The notes: generated from the letters alone by a model not told the origin. A DNA stretch of 64,000 nt from Circinella umbellata (GCA_025093555.1 JAIWNF010000030.1:186001-250000), one strand, 5' to 3'; counted from the first letter of the stretch, positions 23,827 to 38,735 are shown. Numbers and translations: made by a program.

Positions 23827-25619
23827 TCATGGAGAAGAAACATTAGATGTAGAAGAAGTGGTAATCGTATTTGAAGATTTTGGAGTAGAGATAATAGAAG
23901 AAGGTAAAGAAGAAGGTTGACAACAATAAACATTTCTAAACCATTCATGTTCCATAATTTGAGGTACAGTAATACGTTTAGTAGGATTTGGGTCCAACAT
24001 ACGATAAATCAATCTTTTAACACCCATTTCCAATCCTTCAAAAATATCAATACCAGATTCTTTAGCACGTTTTTTAATAGAATCTCTTGCTTTCTGAATA
24101 AATACTTCACGTTCTTTTTCTGGCGTAATTACACCATTATTCATTTTCTTTTGGTGTTCTTGTTGTGCTAATAATCTTTCTTTTCTTGCATTTTCACGTT
24201 CTTCTTCAACAAATCGACGGAATTTTAAATATCGATCATAATTATCATCTTCACCTTTTTTTGCTATTTGCCACATATGATTCCCAGTTCGCATTGCCAT
24301 ATAAATGATAGCACAACTCCAAACATCGGATAATTGTGGATCATATTCTTGATTTGATATAAACATTTCTGGAGCAATATATGGTTCAGATCCACATACA
24401 CCACGACTGTACATTAATTTGGATTGAGGAGTAGGACGAAAACAATCGGCACCACCAAAATCTGAAATTTTAATACAACCTTCAGATGTCAGTAGTAAAT
24501 TTTCCGGCTTCAAGTCCCTGTGAGCAATACCCATACGATGCATATAATCTACACCACGCATTAATTGTTTAAAGAAACAATTGGCTTCGGGAACTTGTAA
24601 ACCAGATGAAGCAAAATCATAAATTAAATTAAACAAGTCACCACCATCACAATATTCCATTACTTGACAATACACTGGGGATGTTTCTGTTAAGGGTAAC
24701 AAGTCCAGGGTTTCAATAATATTGGGATGATGTAAAATGGACGAAATGCAAAATTCTGCAGTTAATCGTTTAACATATTGTTTCGTTGATTCCAATCCCT
24801 TTTTACGAAATTCCTAATTTTTACAATGGTTCCAATGTTTATTATTATTATTACAAATAAATATATATTTTCTGTTTTTTTTTCTTCTTCTCTTTCTTTC
24901 TCTTGTATATATAAGAAAAAATTTTTTTTGACAAATAAAAATGTATATACCTTGACGGCATATTCGTTACCAGAAGCATCTGGTTTATGTACTATTCGAA
25001 CGATACCAAAAGCTCCTTTTCCAATAACTTCGTGACATGTACCCCATTTTTCTGATAAACAAACGTCAGTAGGTGCACGTCTTAATTCTGCATTGACGGC
25101 GGCTCGTTCTTTTTGAACTGCTTCTGATGTACATGGCTTTTTATCTGTTCCTTTTACCAAGGGGATTTTTAATCCTTTCATAGCAACCCCACTTAGTCCA
25201 GCTGCCAAATGGTGTAAAGAAGAAGCTATTTTACTAGGTGGCATACATTTTATATAATGTTGATGTGTAAATCCATCTGGATTTATTAAAAATCGCGGTC
25301 GATCATTATTATTAAGCTGATTAGATTGGGTATGATGCGATTGTATCATTCCACCAGCGGATATGGTATGAATAGATCGATTTGTATTAGAGGAAGATGT
25401 TGAAGTGCGTCTTGAAACATTTGGCTTTTCATGAGCTGGAAGAGAAGTCGCTGTACGAAAAGGAGGTCTTTCATCCATGATAGGTGATGTAGGTTCAGAA
25501 GGTGGTGTAGGTGGATTCATATTGTGATTTTTCTTTAGTCCTTCACGTTTTTGAACATGATTTTGTTTATGTTGTTGAAAATGTTCTTTTGGATGAAGAA
25601 CGGCACGAAAAATCCCCAT
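23827..25619 (-). CDS. serine/threonine protein kinase, HAL4(SAT4)/HAL5 subfamily
   Basis: Fungal-specific kinase group (HAL4/HAL5/NPR1-like) that controls potassium and nutrient transporters at the plasma membrane. Two minus-strand exons, 25619-24951 and 24813-23827, give 551 residues. The N-terminal ~190 residues are polar with His, Ser and Thr runs. The kinase domain has the P-loop IGKGAFGIVRI, VK lysine at the exon end (EYAVK), EFRKKGLESTKQYV then LTAEFCISSILHHPNI (typical of the subfamily), HRDLKPENLL catalytic loop, DFGGADCF in place of DFG-NAECF, CGSEPYIAPE activation-segment end, and MRTGNHMWQIAKKGEDDNYDRYL. A charged insertion rich in Glu/Lys/Arg follows before LDPNPTKRIT. Catalytic residues look intact. 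Which member it is cannot be said. Confidence 0.88.
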
Positions 25620-26500
25620 GATTATATAATAATAATACTATTTGAATTTATATAATACAAACTAAAAGTTTCTAATAATAATAAAAAAAAGGATAAGAAT
25701 TAAAACCAAAAAAAGAAAGAAATAAAGGAAAAAAAGAATAAAAAAAAAAGAGTTATGGAAGGGGATTTTTTTTGAGTCCCTCAAATAGACTTTTTTTTTT
25801 TTGATGCTGAGATCTAATAGCAACTTTTGAAAAATTATCCATTTATGGAGAAATCAGCTCCATCTTACTTTATATTCTTATAATGGTCAATTTATATATA
25901 ACATATTCTTTTAGTGAGATTTTTTAGTTATCTTGGCAACAAAAAATCTCTCCGCCTCAAAAATTCAAAAAGAACTAATGAAACTAATTTAGAAAGAGGA
26001 ATAAGTAGATACTTTATCCTGCTTTTTAAAAAAAGAGAATGAGATGATATATATGATTACATATGACTCCCTCTTTTTTTATTTTTATTATGCAAAGCAA
26101 AGATATATTATAATTATAAGGTTCTATGTAATGTGAGCTTTTTTTGCTATTTGTAATAAAGAATATAATAGATCTAAATTAAATAATTTAAAAAAGAGTG
26201 TTGTACTTATTTCCATTTATATTTAATGAACACAGCAAACTTGCATAACACATAAAACACATCTACAAACCCCCCCTCTCTCCCCAACAATCCTTTATGT
26301 TACAAGTTAAATAATCGATATATATTTTTTTTAAAATAAGGCTTTTTATAATAATAAAAAACCTTTTTTTATTTATTTAGAGTAAGAAAAAAGAATTCCC
26401 GAGCTCCCAAGTCAATGTGGCACCCAGGTCCACAAAGTTGGTTATTAAACCGTCAGAGTTTTTAAAAAAATCACTTTACAAGAGGGAAAAAAGAGAAAAC
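25620..26500. other. intergenic, kinase promoter and uL1 3' flank
   Basis: No gene is seen. A-rich and T-rich tracts (25680-25800), and AT-rich sequence through 26400. The kinase start codon lies at 25617-25619 and the stop of uL1 at 26501-26503. Confidence 0.45.
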
Positions 26501-27445
26501 TTAGAACAAACGGTAAGGCTTGCCCATAGTAGACTTCAAGTAAAGAGACTTGACGTTTTGCCAGTTCTTCTTCAAGAGAGAGACCAAGAAGTTAACAGCC
26601 AACATGATGTTAGCAGTCAATTGATCTTCAGTCATCTTAACGTGACCAACAGCGACACCCAAACACAAGACCTTCTTCAATTGGAACTTGATAGTGGCAC
26701 GGATTTCATCAGCCTTAGCGGACAAAGGATCAGCGTGAGAGACGGCAGTGGGGAACTTACCGACCTTGTGAAGACCGGGACCCAAAAGACGAGGAATTTG
26801 CTTGATCAAAGCTTCGGAAGCCAAGAAAGCATCATACTTCTTAGCCAACTTCTTGATCAACTTCTTGTTCTTGTTGAGCTTCTTCAAATCTTCAACACTT
26901 TGGAATTCCATACCAGCAGCCTTAGCTTGATCACAATGGAAAGCATCACCCAAAACACAGACGGAAAGGTTAGGACGGGGGATGTTAGGCAACCTTTTAG
27001 TTTAATAAAAGAAAAAAAGAATTAGTTTTATTTGTTCCAAATAATTCTTTATTAACCACACGCTCCATTTCTTTTAATTTCTTTCAAATCGTCCCAAAAA
27101 TTAATTGCATAACAATTAATTATTTAATTATATCCTCAAAAAAAAAAATACTACTTACTTGATGGTACCAGAGAAACGCTTATCACGTTGGGGATCGTAG
27201 TTCTTCAAACCAATTTGAAGTTCAATGGTTTCAGTGAACTTACGTTGCTTTTCGTTGGAAGCAGCAACGATTTGGTTGACAGTTTCTCTGACGGCAGCGG
27301 CGCTGACTTTGCTATTTTCATTTTAAATAATACATTGATGTAAGTTAAATAGTACGTTGATATGGATGGAAGGATGATATAGGGTTGATTTCTTCGATGG
27401 ATGGATGGATGGATGGATGGATGGATATAATTTAGCATACCTCAT
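26501..27445 (-). CDS. RPL1: large-subunit ribosomal protein uL1 (L10a)
   Basis: Component of the L1 stalk of the 60S subunit, which contacts E-site tRNA. Minus-strand exons are 27445-27441 (only ATGAG), 27311-27159 and 26993-26501, giving 216 residues, the eukaryotic norm. The mature sequence reads [16 protein letters not shown], then [33 protein letters not shown], and ends [14 protein letters not shown], all classic uL1 features. The exons use C-ending preferred codons (aag, atc, gtc) and are much GC-richer than the surroundings, as expected of a very highly expressed gene. Starting with a 5-base coding exon is typical of intron-rich fungal ribosomal protein genes. An opposite-strand open frame over the same region is a shadow. 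Confidence 0.96.
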
Positions 27446-28318
27446 GGCGAAAAATCGAAAGGGAAAGTATTCAAGGTTCTGTTAGACGAGGAACGATATA
27501 ATTGAAAATTAGTTCGGGTTTTTAAATTCCGTTTTTGGAAACTTGAGAAGGAATTTTTTGCTTGAATTTTCTTTTTAATCGTGGATTAAGTTACATGATG
27601 ACCGTAAAAGTAATCAGTAAATTCGGTAGAAGTTTCTATACTTATATCCCTAGTAGCTGTACCAATACCAAATAGTATATTATTGACTGTTAATCTTACA
27701 AGAAGAATAGGCTGTAAAACAAATATACGTTGCAAAAAGAGTTGCTTTATTTCTAGTCAAATATTTGCCATAAAAATCTTGTTTTAAGAATAAGTGAACA
27801 TTGTTCATTTGTCGACTATCAGAAGATTTGAAAACACTTTAAAAGAAGATATGGTGTTAATAAATATTTTTAGGTGCATCGTAGCCAGTTTTAAATAACC
27901 TTATTTTATTACAGAAATCAAACCATCCATAATAAGTCATCTATGGATATCTTTCTCATAATCTAATTTTAACACCGGATGATTTAACCATATGTCAATT
28001 AACAACACTTCAAATAAGATGGATGGCATTTTAATTATATTATTGCATTATATATCTCATATCTGTTATGATGCTACTGTTTCTGAAATACATAGTTCGA
28101 AGAATGCTTAATTCTATGATAATATATTAATTGCTATATTGAGAACATGTAATTTTTGTTGATAACATAAAAGAAATAATTATCGAAATGTCAAATTATT
28201 AGACACTTTGATTCTGTTAAGCTTTATTGTTAATAAGATAATTGTGCCAGTAAACAATCAACGAGCCAGGGAGCTCAAAAAAGTCAACAAATAATTTAAA
28301 GGTAATATCCTTCTTTTT

Positions 28319-28645
28319 TGTAAAATAATATTCGAACACTTTGGTACTAATGAGCAGAAAAATTAATAGATTTTTATATTATATATTCTAGTAGACTACG
28401 CAAAACTAATTGTAAGCAGTGTCATTCACAATTTCTTGATCCATGCCCAGCAAAAAAAAAAAATCACACAATGAAAATGTTGTGTAACTATTATAGAAAA
28501 TACAGTACTTCTCACTTGAACGAACCAAACAAAAAGAAAGCATTTTTATACAAATAATCCCAAGCGTATTATCACTTTTCTGTGAATAATATTCGAGCAA
28601 GTTGACACTAATTAGCAATAAAAATTAATGTATTATATATTATTA
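28319..28645. repeat. imperfect direct repeat of about 65 bp
   Basis: The block starting aataatattcgaacactttgg near 28324 is recognisably repeated as aataatattcgagcaagttg near 28583. Both continue through a diverged actaatgagcag / actaattagcaa, then aaaaattaat, and end in tattatatatt. Spacing is about 258 bases. No coding potential is seen. It may be the two ends or two copies of a small element. Confidence 0.45.
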
Positions 28646-29165
28646 TTATTATTTGGTAAAATGGTTTCAATAGTACAAATTAATAAAACCAACATCATTC
28701 ATAAGAAGTTATTATATAGATAAATCTGTTTTGTGAGAGAGATTGTACAAGATGATTGGCTACGACAGTCTGAGCTGTACCACTACAATTGAAAACCTGC
28801 GAGAAAAAAAAATTGCCACAATTTAAACAAAACATAACGCACATGGTAGGAAACTACCCTTTTAAAATACTCAGCCATTAATAAGGATATAATGTAAATA
28901 CTGATAATATTTTATTTTGATAAAATTCAGTTCAACATTGTTCTTTTGAAGTCTCGATGATTCATTACTGTCTTCCGTGCCTTCTGTTCTCATTTATTTT
29001 CCATTGATATAACACTAATTAAAGTAAACTAATTGACTGACTAAAAGTAACTCGCCATTTCAAAATAGTGGATAGCTTTTTTATAGTTTTATCCCATAAG
29101 TCTCAAAAGATGAATATTTTAGGGGGTAATAAGTCGATCGTTCTGGTATGCCTCTTAAATCTTGA

Positions 29166-29321
29166 TTACTGTAGGCGGCCCAGTTTCTCCTGTGCTATAC
29201 AGTTCGCTGTGTGTTTGTCCCGGTTGTTTTGCATCACTACACTTGATCCTTCCCATTTAGAAATTAAAGAAAAGGATATTGAGCCACTTCCAATATGGGT
29301 TACCAAGGAGCCAATGATTTC
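29166..29321 (-). pseudogene. orphan exon-like fragment (51 codons), weak resemblance to FANCI
   Basis: After a good acceptor (ttatatag) the minus strand is open for 51 codons beginning EIIGSLVTHIGSGS and ending QEKLGRLQ at a TAA. A possible donor (gtaatc) overlaps the final codons. The opening block resembles, from memory, the IGALVTHICSG segment of the Fanconi anaemia protein FANCI; the remainder does not. No neighbouring exon is visible, and the plus strand is also open here. Best read as a relic or a chance frame. Confidence 0.22.
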
Positions 29322-32113
29322 CTATATAATAATAACACATAATGACAAAAAGAATATAATGACTACTTAAAAAAACAAGAAATGGTAATTATATAAAGAT
29401 GTATGCTTCAGCCATTTTCTTATTTTTCAATACTTTACTCTTGTTAAATCAATAAATAGCCGCTTGTCGAAAGGAAGGGATAGTTAATGTAACAGTCCAC
29501 AATAAAAAAATATTTTTTCTGTTTTTTTTTACCAGGTACTGTATCACCCAATTTAGAGTACTACTTTTTTTTTGTTTTGTGCTCATATTAATTTATATTT
29601 CTATGTTATAAACGGATCCATGTATCTTGGTTACAATACTTTCGCTATTTGTTTTGTATTCCTTCCTACTACTACCGTTGATAATTTTTTCTAACTAGTC
29701 TGCTATGATTATTATTTTTACTTACCTATAAAACTCATACTAGTTGATCTTCCTATCCAAGTAGAGACCACTATAAACAATATATTTTTTTTCTTCATCC
29801 AGTATACACCGATGTTACCAATATTCTGGAGATCCCATTTCCTTGTACGTATAATATATTTACAAAGCAAAAAAAAAAAAAAAACGAGACATGTTGTTTT
29901 TTGGTACGTAGATCATGTAAAAAAAATTATTGGATTTTGAAACATGAAGATCTTCTATAGAAAAAAAAAGTGGCAATATTCTACATGGTCTATATATGTG
30001 GTCTCCAGTTCTCATTTATATAACAGTAAAGAGAATCATAATAATTAGTACGGATGGATCAAACTATAAAGTGGATATGTAATAATGAAGGAAAAGTGAT
30101 GTTCGGAATGGCTAATAGTTGAGCAGAGGCATTTGGATGATTCTTTGAATATGAAATTAACAGAAAAATAAGGTAAGGATAAAAATGATAATAGAATAAG
30201 TATTGTGAGAATCTTTCAGGTGTTTTATTATATGAAGATAAAAGATAAAAGGTATAATCAAGATCAAAAGAAGACCATTATTTCTATTACAACTAAGTTG
30301 TATATATATATATGTAGATGTAGATGATGTTATATGATGTTAAATTATGTATTATGTGATTATGAATATAAAAATTATATTTTTGATTATTATATTTGTA
30401 TATTGTTTATAAAGTGGCATTGTGGTAGAATTATAATTTGTGTATTTAGAAAGCAAATGACGTGAGATTATTTTAGTGTTTTTATATTCAGTTTACTGTA
30501 TACATACATTGTTCCAGATATTTCGAGTATGTACTATCAACGATTTTATTTAAAGAAATTAGTGATGACAAAGGTGACCTGAATATCTTCTTTATTTAAC
30601 CAAGTTGCATAAAAAAATTCATGCAATAATGTGATACGTAAACAAAAAAAAAATAGCTCTATTGTTAGAGTTGGCAATTTAACCAAATGAATATATCCAC
30701 ATTCAAGAAAGAGTACAGTATTAATTAAAAAAAATGGGATTACATTGTGCCTATGGCCATGGGTATAAAATAAAAATATAAAGACTATCTGTACGTATAT
30801 ACTCGAGTAAATATATTTTGGACAAGATCAGCGATATTTCTACTAAGAATAGATATAAAAGTTCCCCACTGGTTTAGAAGAAAATGATTGTTATAATGCA
30901 CATAAAAAAAAGAATGATATATGTGTTGATCACTAATGATGGATAAAGTGCAGCGTGTAGTTATGCTGGATGGCTGGTTAATGGATAATAGTGTATTAAA
31001 GTAATGAAGGAGAGTTATATTGTGATTGATCTTGCTGTTGTTGTATATAATGATTCTCAAGGAAGGGTTGAGCGGAAATACTCGGTTGCCACTGACAGCG
31101 GCTTCATCATTATTGCTGGAGCAGGGTGAGAGGTACAGTTAAGAAAATCTAGTAGCTAATTATATATTATATATTATATATTATATATATATGGATGCCA
31201 AATTAAACTACATGCTTGCATGGTAAATAAGAGTAGTACTAATCTTTGATGAAAATAAAAAAAAGTGCATTTTTGTGTTACCTAAAACTTTATATTGCTA
31301 ATGACATTGCTAGTAATAATGATAACAAAATAGAATTTTTGCGAAAAATGAGTTTTACAACGAAAAAGAATAGTATATTGAAGTCTTATTTGTTTTGTTT
31401 TAAAAAAGTAGTAGTGAAATATGGGTTCAACATAAAAATGTGATATTTTTCTTGGTGTAATACATTGTATTATTTTTTTTTATTCAATGAAAAATTGTAG
31501 ATTGTGGCGTCTTTATATATTAATGAGAATACTTATATAATTGACTGACAGATGTGTGATAGATATTTATAATTGTCTGCCAAAGTAGATTTTATTCTAT
31601 TAGATTAGTTCATATTTACTATTTTCTGAACAATACTGTGTGTACTACGTTGCTATGCAGTACAAAACTACAATTACAGACACCATTCTATGAAAGGAAA
31701 AAACAAATATTCTGCGCCACATATAAAGTAATATAAAGAACAACAACAACAAAAAAAAATGAGTTAGCTTTCATAACAGACAGCTACAGGAAACAATAGG
31801 AATGGAATCAAAAGAAAAACAAAAAAAAATCATCATCTTGGGTCTACTTGAACATAAAAAGTCTAAAACTAAGGAAATGCTGTGGAATCTTCGAATAGTA
31901 AGATGTTATTCGATGAGATTCATGTGTAACCCATAAATCAAATAGGTTCAGAAGAGAGAAAGAAAAAAAAATTCACAAATAATGTGGCTCCCCGTTTTTA
32001 AATTCCCTTTAATAGGTTTAGTTTAATATATCAAAGGTGACCTTTTTTTTCTTCTTCTTTCCTTCTCTCTCTCTCTCTCTCTCTCTCTGTCACATATACC
32101 CAAAAAAAAAAGA

Positions 32114-34343
32114 ATGAATTACGAATCATCAAAGGAAGGGGATGATGATATACTTTTACATTCTCCACCACCAAAATATGCTTCATCAGCGACTTCATCA
32201 ACGGCTTATGTTTTTCCATCTGCTCCTTCACAAAGAGAACAAGAACATCAGGTAACGTATATATATAAAGTTTTATAGTAAATAACAAATAATAAACAAT
32301 CCTTTTTTTTAATGTATACCACGTATTCAATTTTTATAGTCAAAATTAAATATACAAGATATGGGTCAAACTGCACTATTACCTATACTTAATGTGATGG
32401 CTACTGTTATTCTTGTATCTGTTTTAATTTATGTATATACTTCTGCTGATAATAAACCAGTAGATTACCGAATGGCTGGTATGCCAATCGAAGCATTAAT
32501 TTCATTACTACAAACATTAATCAAAATGCTTCTTGCCGGTGGTATTGGATAGTAAGTTTTGCTCTTTCTTAATATATTGAACTATCTTTTTGTACGTCGT
32601 ATCATATACATATGTAAGTTCTAAATCGTATCATGCATATTTATAGTGCCTTATCTGAATTTAAATGGATTAAATTGGAATCAGGAACTCAATTAAGCCA
32701 ACTGGATGTATATGATGCAGTCACTCGAGGTTTTGGAGGTAATCTATTGATACAACTTGGCTTATTATTTTCATATAGTATAGAATAATACGTATGGATA
32801 ACAAATATATTGTTTTTAATCTTATTATATAGGTATCATTCGTATCGTGACAGGTATTCGACCCGATTCGATCATTATTCCTGCCATCTTACTACAACTG
32901 GGACTTATTGCCATTGGTCCTAGCTCACAGCAAGTTCTATCTGCTCATGCTCTTTCTTATTGCGATAACAGTGTTCAATTCCGTTTTACTGATGTCACGA
33001 ATGAAATGTTTGCATCATGGAAACAAAGTGATAAAGACATTCGTAGTTTATCTGGTATTACTGCCAACTACTTGGTCGAAATGGCCATAGACGGTGTGGG
33101 ACAAGAGTACAACTTCCCTTTGAATACCAATTGTCCTCCAGATGCCAAAAATTGTACTATTGTGGGCATGCCTACTTTGATCAACAAGGTTGAATGCACA
33201 CCGGGAATTTTCAATCAAACCACCATTATCAGTGAACAAGATCGTTCCGTCATGACCGTTCAACAATATTATAATTTTACAGATGGATTTGATTATATGA
33301 CTCGACCTAGAACGCCTCGATTTTTTTATGCGGGTAGTATGCAACATCGAACAGGATATGACATTAGTAATTTTTCACTACCCGAAGAATCAAAAGCCAT
33401 TTCAACAGAACCTATAACACCTGATAATACAACAACCGCGTCAACAGCGTATGCAGGTGACCAAGTATTTGTGATTGTCTCTTCCAATGGAACAGCTAAT
33501 GTGAATACAATCGAATACGCCGATGAAATTGTCGTTCATGAATGTAAACTAGTACCCTATTTGAATCGAACCGATTTTGCCATCATGGGACACGATGCGG
33601 AGCTTACGTATCATGATTCAACACCCATTGAGATGAATTACGAATTATTATCTGACAAATCGCACTGGAATCGTAGTGATAATGAAGACGATTACAGTTC
33701 AGAAGACAAGATTATACTCAATGCATATGCCATCCAGGTAGCGGCGTTAAATTATATTATCACACAAGATCAATCCGAATTTAATGATCGAAATACTGCT
33801 TCATGGGCCATTCGTAAGGATAGAGATGGTAAAAATACCATTGAATATTTTATCTACATTCTTATTCTTCGTATTTCTCAAGCGGTCACCTTGGGTCGAC
33901 CCGTATCTTTATCACCGGTAGATGGTGTTGCCTGTTTTGATTTACCTACGCGATATCATTTGGATCCTGCAAGCTATTATACCTTTTGTTTGTGTTTATT
34001 AATTCCTGTATTTTGGTGGGTGCTGGCATGGGTGATTGCCTTGTATCGTGCGGGTGGAGTTTCTCGTGGTAATTCTCAAGTTCTCTTACTCGTTACGGGG
34101 TTTACAGCTGCTTTACGAAAACAATTCAAAGGATTATCCCATGCAGATGCCAATACTATTTTTACACGAGCCAAAAAAGCAAATGTCAAGTTTGGTGAAT
34201 TGACAACAGAACATGCAAGAAAACGAGGTCATGTTTCTTTTGGTACACCAGAACAAATTTCATCATTATATAAACCATCTGTTATGAAACGATCGACCTC
34301 TCCATCAAGAAATAATGATAGTAATCGAGATGAAGAATCATAA
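32114..34343 (+). CDS. multi-pass membrane glycoprotein, DUF3176-like
   Basis: Function unknown. Exons are 32114-32251, 32340-32551, 32647-32738 and 32833-34343, giving 650 residues. After a polar N-terminus, a membrane helix (LLPILNVMATVILVSVLIYVY, near residue 58) is followed by LISLLQTLIKMLLAGGIGYAL and the segment EFKWIKLESGTQLSQLDVYD with AVTRGFGG, a layout matching fungal DUF3176 proteins, whose signature joins a K-W motif to a DDA-x-RG-x-G motif. A third helix (IIIPAILLQLGLIAIGP) leads to a ~400-residue ectodomain with many N-x-S/T sites and several Cys. A final helix (TFCLCLLIPVFWWVLAWVI) precedes a basic cytosolic tail of ~115 residues. The family assignment is by motif memory. Confidence 0.8.
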
Positions 34344-34613
34344 AAAAAACATTTATATATTTTATTGTCCATTTAATTTTTTGTAATAGTAGTACTAATA
34401 GAACCATAGTTTTTAAACCATCATTTTGTATGAAACAAAATGTTCATTTTTTAATTTTAATTTTTTTTGTTTATTTCGATTCATGTACAAAGTGTTTATA
34501 TTTATATATACAACAATAAAATTCATTATTGTTTTTCAATGTGTAAAAGATATTAAGTGGGTGTGAGCAAAAGGGAGAATGATATGGCGGGGAAAGGGTT
34601 CGGGTCGTTTGGA

Positions 34614-35113
34614 TTATTCCACATCCATTTCAAAATCCTTGTCTTTTTCATGTTCACGGAACCACATTTCAGTCTTTGACTTTAATTCATTTACATCCTT
34701 GACAGGTTCTTGATCCGCCTTAACATTAGCTTCACTTTCAGTAGCATGCTTTTCATTCCATTCAGGTGCTGAAGTCATCATTTCATTAGTCCATGGTTCT
34801 TTCTTGTTTTGATTTTGACCTATCATATTTATCATAATGACATCATTTTTTTTTGTTAGAATACCCATGATCTGATCCAATGAGTTGGAATCGTATCTTA
34901 TTCGGTCTTCTTTTTAAGAGGATACTATACACTATGTTACATACCCATTGGAAAGTTATTTACACTTGGTTTATTTACACCACTCGTTCGTCTAATTGTA
35001 AAAAAGAAAATCAAAAGTTAAAATACTGATATATACACACTAACACAATGAACAAATATTTACCCAGCAAGTGAATAGGATCGTCGAGCAATAATATTCA
35101 ATGCACTATTCAT
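34614..35113 (-). CDS. small protein with probable mitochondrial presequence
   Basis: Three minus-strand exons, 35113-35064, 34991-34945 and 34819-34614, give 100 residues; phases join exactly. The N-terminus (MNSALNIIARRSYSLAG) is free of acidic residues and rich in Arg and Ser, like a matrix-targeting peptide. The body is highly charged and contains EPWTNEMMTSAPEWNEKHATE followed by a second acidic-lysine stretch. That EPW...ESEA-KAD pattern recalls small conserved fungal mitochondrial proteins of unknown role. An ATG within the retained frame of the third intron could start a shorter chance ORF, but the spliced form is better supported. No function is proposed. Confidence 0.6.
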
Positions 35114-35903
35114 TTTGTTTTGTTATGTAAGTTTAAAGAGTTTGTTGAGAGAAAAGAGAAAGAAAGAAAAGAAAAGAATGTTTTTTTTTTTTTTTTTTGC
35201 ATAAATAAATTCTTTTTGACAGGGTTTTTTTAATTCTTCTCCAATAAATTTTAATCAAAATGAAGTGAAACAATCAAAATGAAGTGAAACATACCAAAAA
35301 TCCAATTTTATCAGTGTTAAAAAAATGTTATTTGTTATATAAACATATATATATATATATTTGTTCTTTGGAATAAAAAAGTGAAAGAGAAATAGTAATA
35401 GTGATCCCTCAAAAGAGTTTAAAAGATTAGAGAGAAAAAGAAAGAAAGAGAGAGAGAGAGGAGAATATAACAAAATAAAAGTGGTTAAAAGTATACAATG
35501 CAGAAAAAAAAAAGTTTATAAATGATGGCTTACTAAGAGAAAAGGAAGGGAAAAGGGGTGGGGGGGAAAGAAGGAGGAAGGGAGGGATTATATATTCTTT
35601 ATTTTTTCTATTTTATGATGTATTATATAATATATTTCAATAGGTGGTTTTTTGATCATAAAAAAAAAGAAGCAATACATTTCTTTTTGCTTTCTCTCTC
35701 TCCTCCTTTCTTTTTTCAATGGTGTAAAAAAGATTTTTGCTTATTATCTCTTTATAAACTCGGGTTATTTTTTTTAATATATATATATATATATAGAAAG
35801 GGTTCATTAAGAAAAAAAAAAAAGAGATGGAATTTTTTGTTTTGTTTTGGATGGTGGGGAAAGGGAAGAGGGAGGAAAGGGAGGAAGGGAGGGGTTGTTC
35901 TGT
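35114..35903. other. intergenic, simple-sequence rich
   Basis: No gene. Contains a T-run (35180-35197), a duplicated tcaaaatgaagtgaaac (about 35255-35290), a purine tract (35430-35460), a TATA array (35778-35794) and an AG-rich tract (35540-35590 and 35860-35895) running into the 3' end of PP2A. Confidence 0.5.
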
Positions 35904-37486
<1,583 letters not shown>

Positions 37487-38735
37487 ATTTTTTATGTATA
37501 TATATATATATATTTGTTGAGGATGGTATGTATAATATAAATGTATGTGGGGGAGTGAGGGGTTATATACCGGTTATTGATGAATAAGATGAAAATAATA
37601 ATAATAAAAAAAAAAAAAAAAGTTTTTTTTTCTTTAAAAAAGGGAAAGTCTAAAAGAGAAAAAGAAAAAAAAAATATGTTTTGAAATATGAGTAAAAAAA
37701 AAAAGAAGATTGACTTTCCAAAAAAAAAAAAAAAGTATATATATAAGAAGCTACCTAAACAAAGAGATGGAGGGGATTTTTTTTTAAAAAAAAGGGAGAG
37801 AGGGTTTAAAAAAGATAGAGGAAGAAGAAAGGCTTTTTTCGATTTTCGATTTTCGTTATTATCACTCAATCTTTTTTAGAGGGCAAAATCTAGGCTCAAA
37901 AGTGTCGTGTGTATTGCGTATTATATATGAATATATATAAATTTATGTGTGTAGGTTATGTGTGTGTATAGTTGAGCGGAGTATCTATTTATATCCAATA
38001 AGATTTCTATGTTACAGGTTGCTGTAACCCGCACCATATAAAAGTGTTCGACTCGCACTCATATCATGCGACCCCCCTTTTAGAAAGAAAAGTGTGTGAC
38101 GTTTTTTATCCAATCAGATTCTTTGAAATCAATAAAAAAAAAACGCGGGCTTATAGAGAGTATAGTGATTTGGGTTTCTCTCTTCTTTTTCTTTTTCCCT
38201 TTTCTTTCTCCTGCAACAGAAAAAAGACTTTGTCTCAAAAAAAAAAAACTTTCATAAACAGTAAGAAAAAGGCGTGTGTGTGCGTGTGTGTGTGTGTGTG
38301 TGTCTAAATCATTTCTGGTACCTTTTTATTTTATTCCCAACCTTGTTATTGTCCCTTTTTTTTTTTTTTTTCAATATCGTTGTCCGAACAACACGCCCTT
38401 TTTTCCTTTTCACTTTGGAGTCTCTCCGCCTCTTTTATTATTATTTTATTTGACACCAAAAAACTTTTTGCATAATTAACTCATCCAATACTTTTTTCTT
38501 TTTTACATGTATTATTCATAGTTGTTTATTTCTTTTTTTTTTTTTTACTTTCGACCTTTTTTTCTTTTTCAATTCAGTAAAAATTAAAACGTAATAACTT
38601 TATATTTTTTATATATATATTTTTTTTTGTTTTACTGATTTGAAAAAGAAAACCTTACCATTAGAAAGATAAAAATATAAAAAAGACAAAACAGGAGAAA
38701 AACAAACCAAAACGACAAAGTTCTACTTGGAGGTT
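37487..38735. other. divergent promoter region rich in simple repeats
   Basis: Upstream region of both the PP2A subunit and the SNF2-type gene. Contains alternating A-runs and T-runs (37600-37800), AG tracts, a GT-repeat at 38272-38303, and pyrimidine-rich sequence from 38180 to 38660. No gene is recognised; open frames here are all low-complexity. Confidence 0.5.

Larger units (their letters stand above)
27446..32113. other. 4.7-kb gene-poor region
   Basis: No intact gene is found. Contents: poly-T and poly-A runs, diverged direct repeats at 28319-28645, a coding-like fossil on the minus strand at 29166-29321, TATAT and ATATT arrays (31163-31195), and a CT-repeat (about 32060-32090) that precedes the start of the next gene. 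A GGAT tetranucleotide tract lies at 27396-27426 inside intron 1 of uL1, just outside this region. Confidence 0.5.

Noticed and set aside
26417..27025. 202-codon plus-strand frame opposite uL1
   Set aside because: The ribosomal protein on the minus strand is unmistakable; the opposite frame is open only because of biased codon use.
37570..37800. Open frames in poly-A/poly-T stretches upstream of PP2A
   Set aside because: Pure low-complexity translations (Lys or Phe runs) with no protein character.
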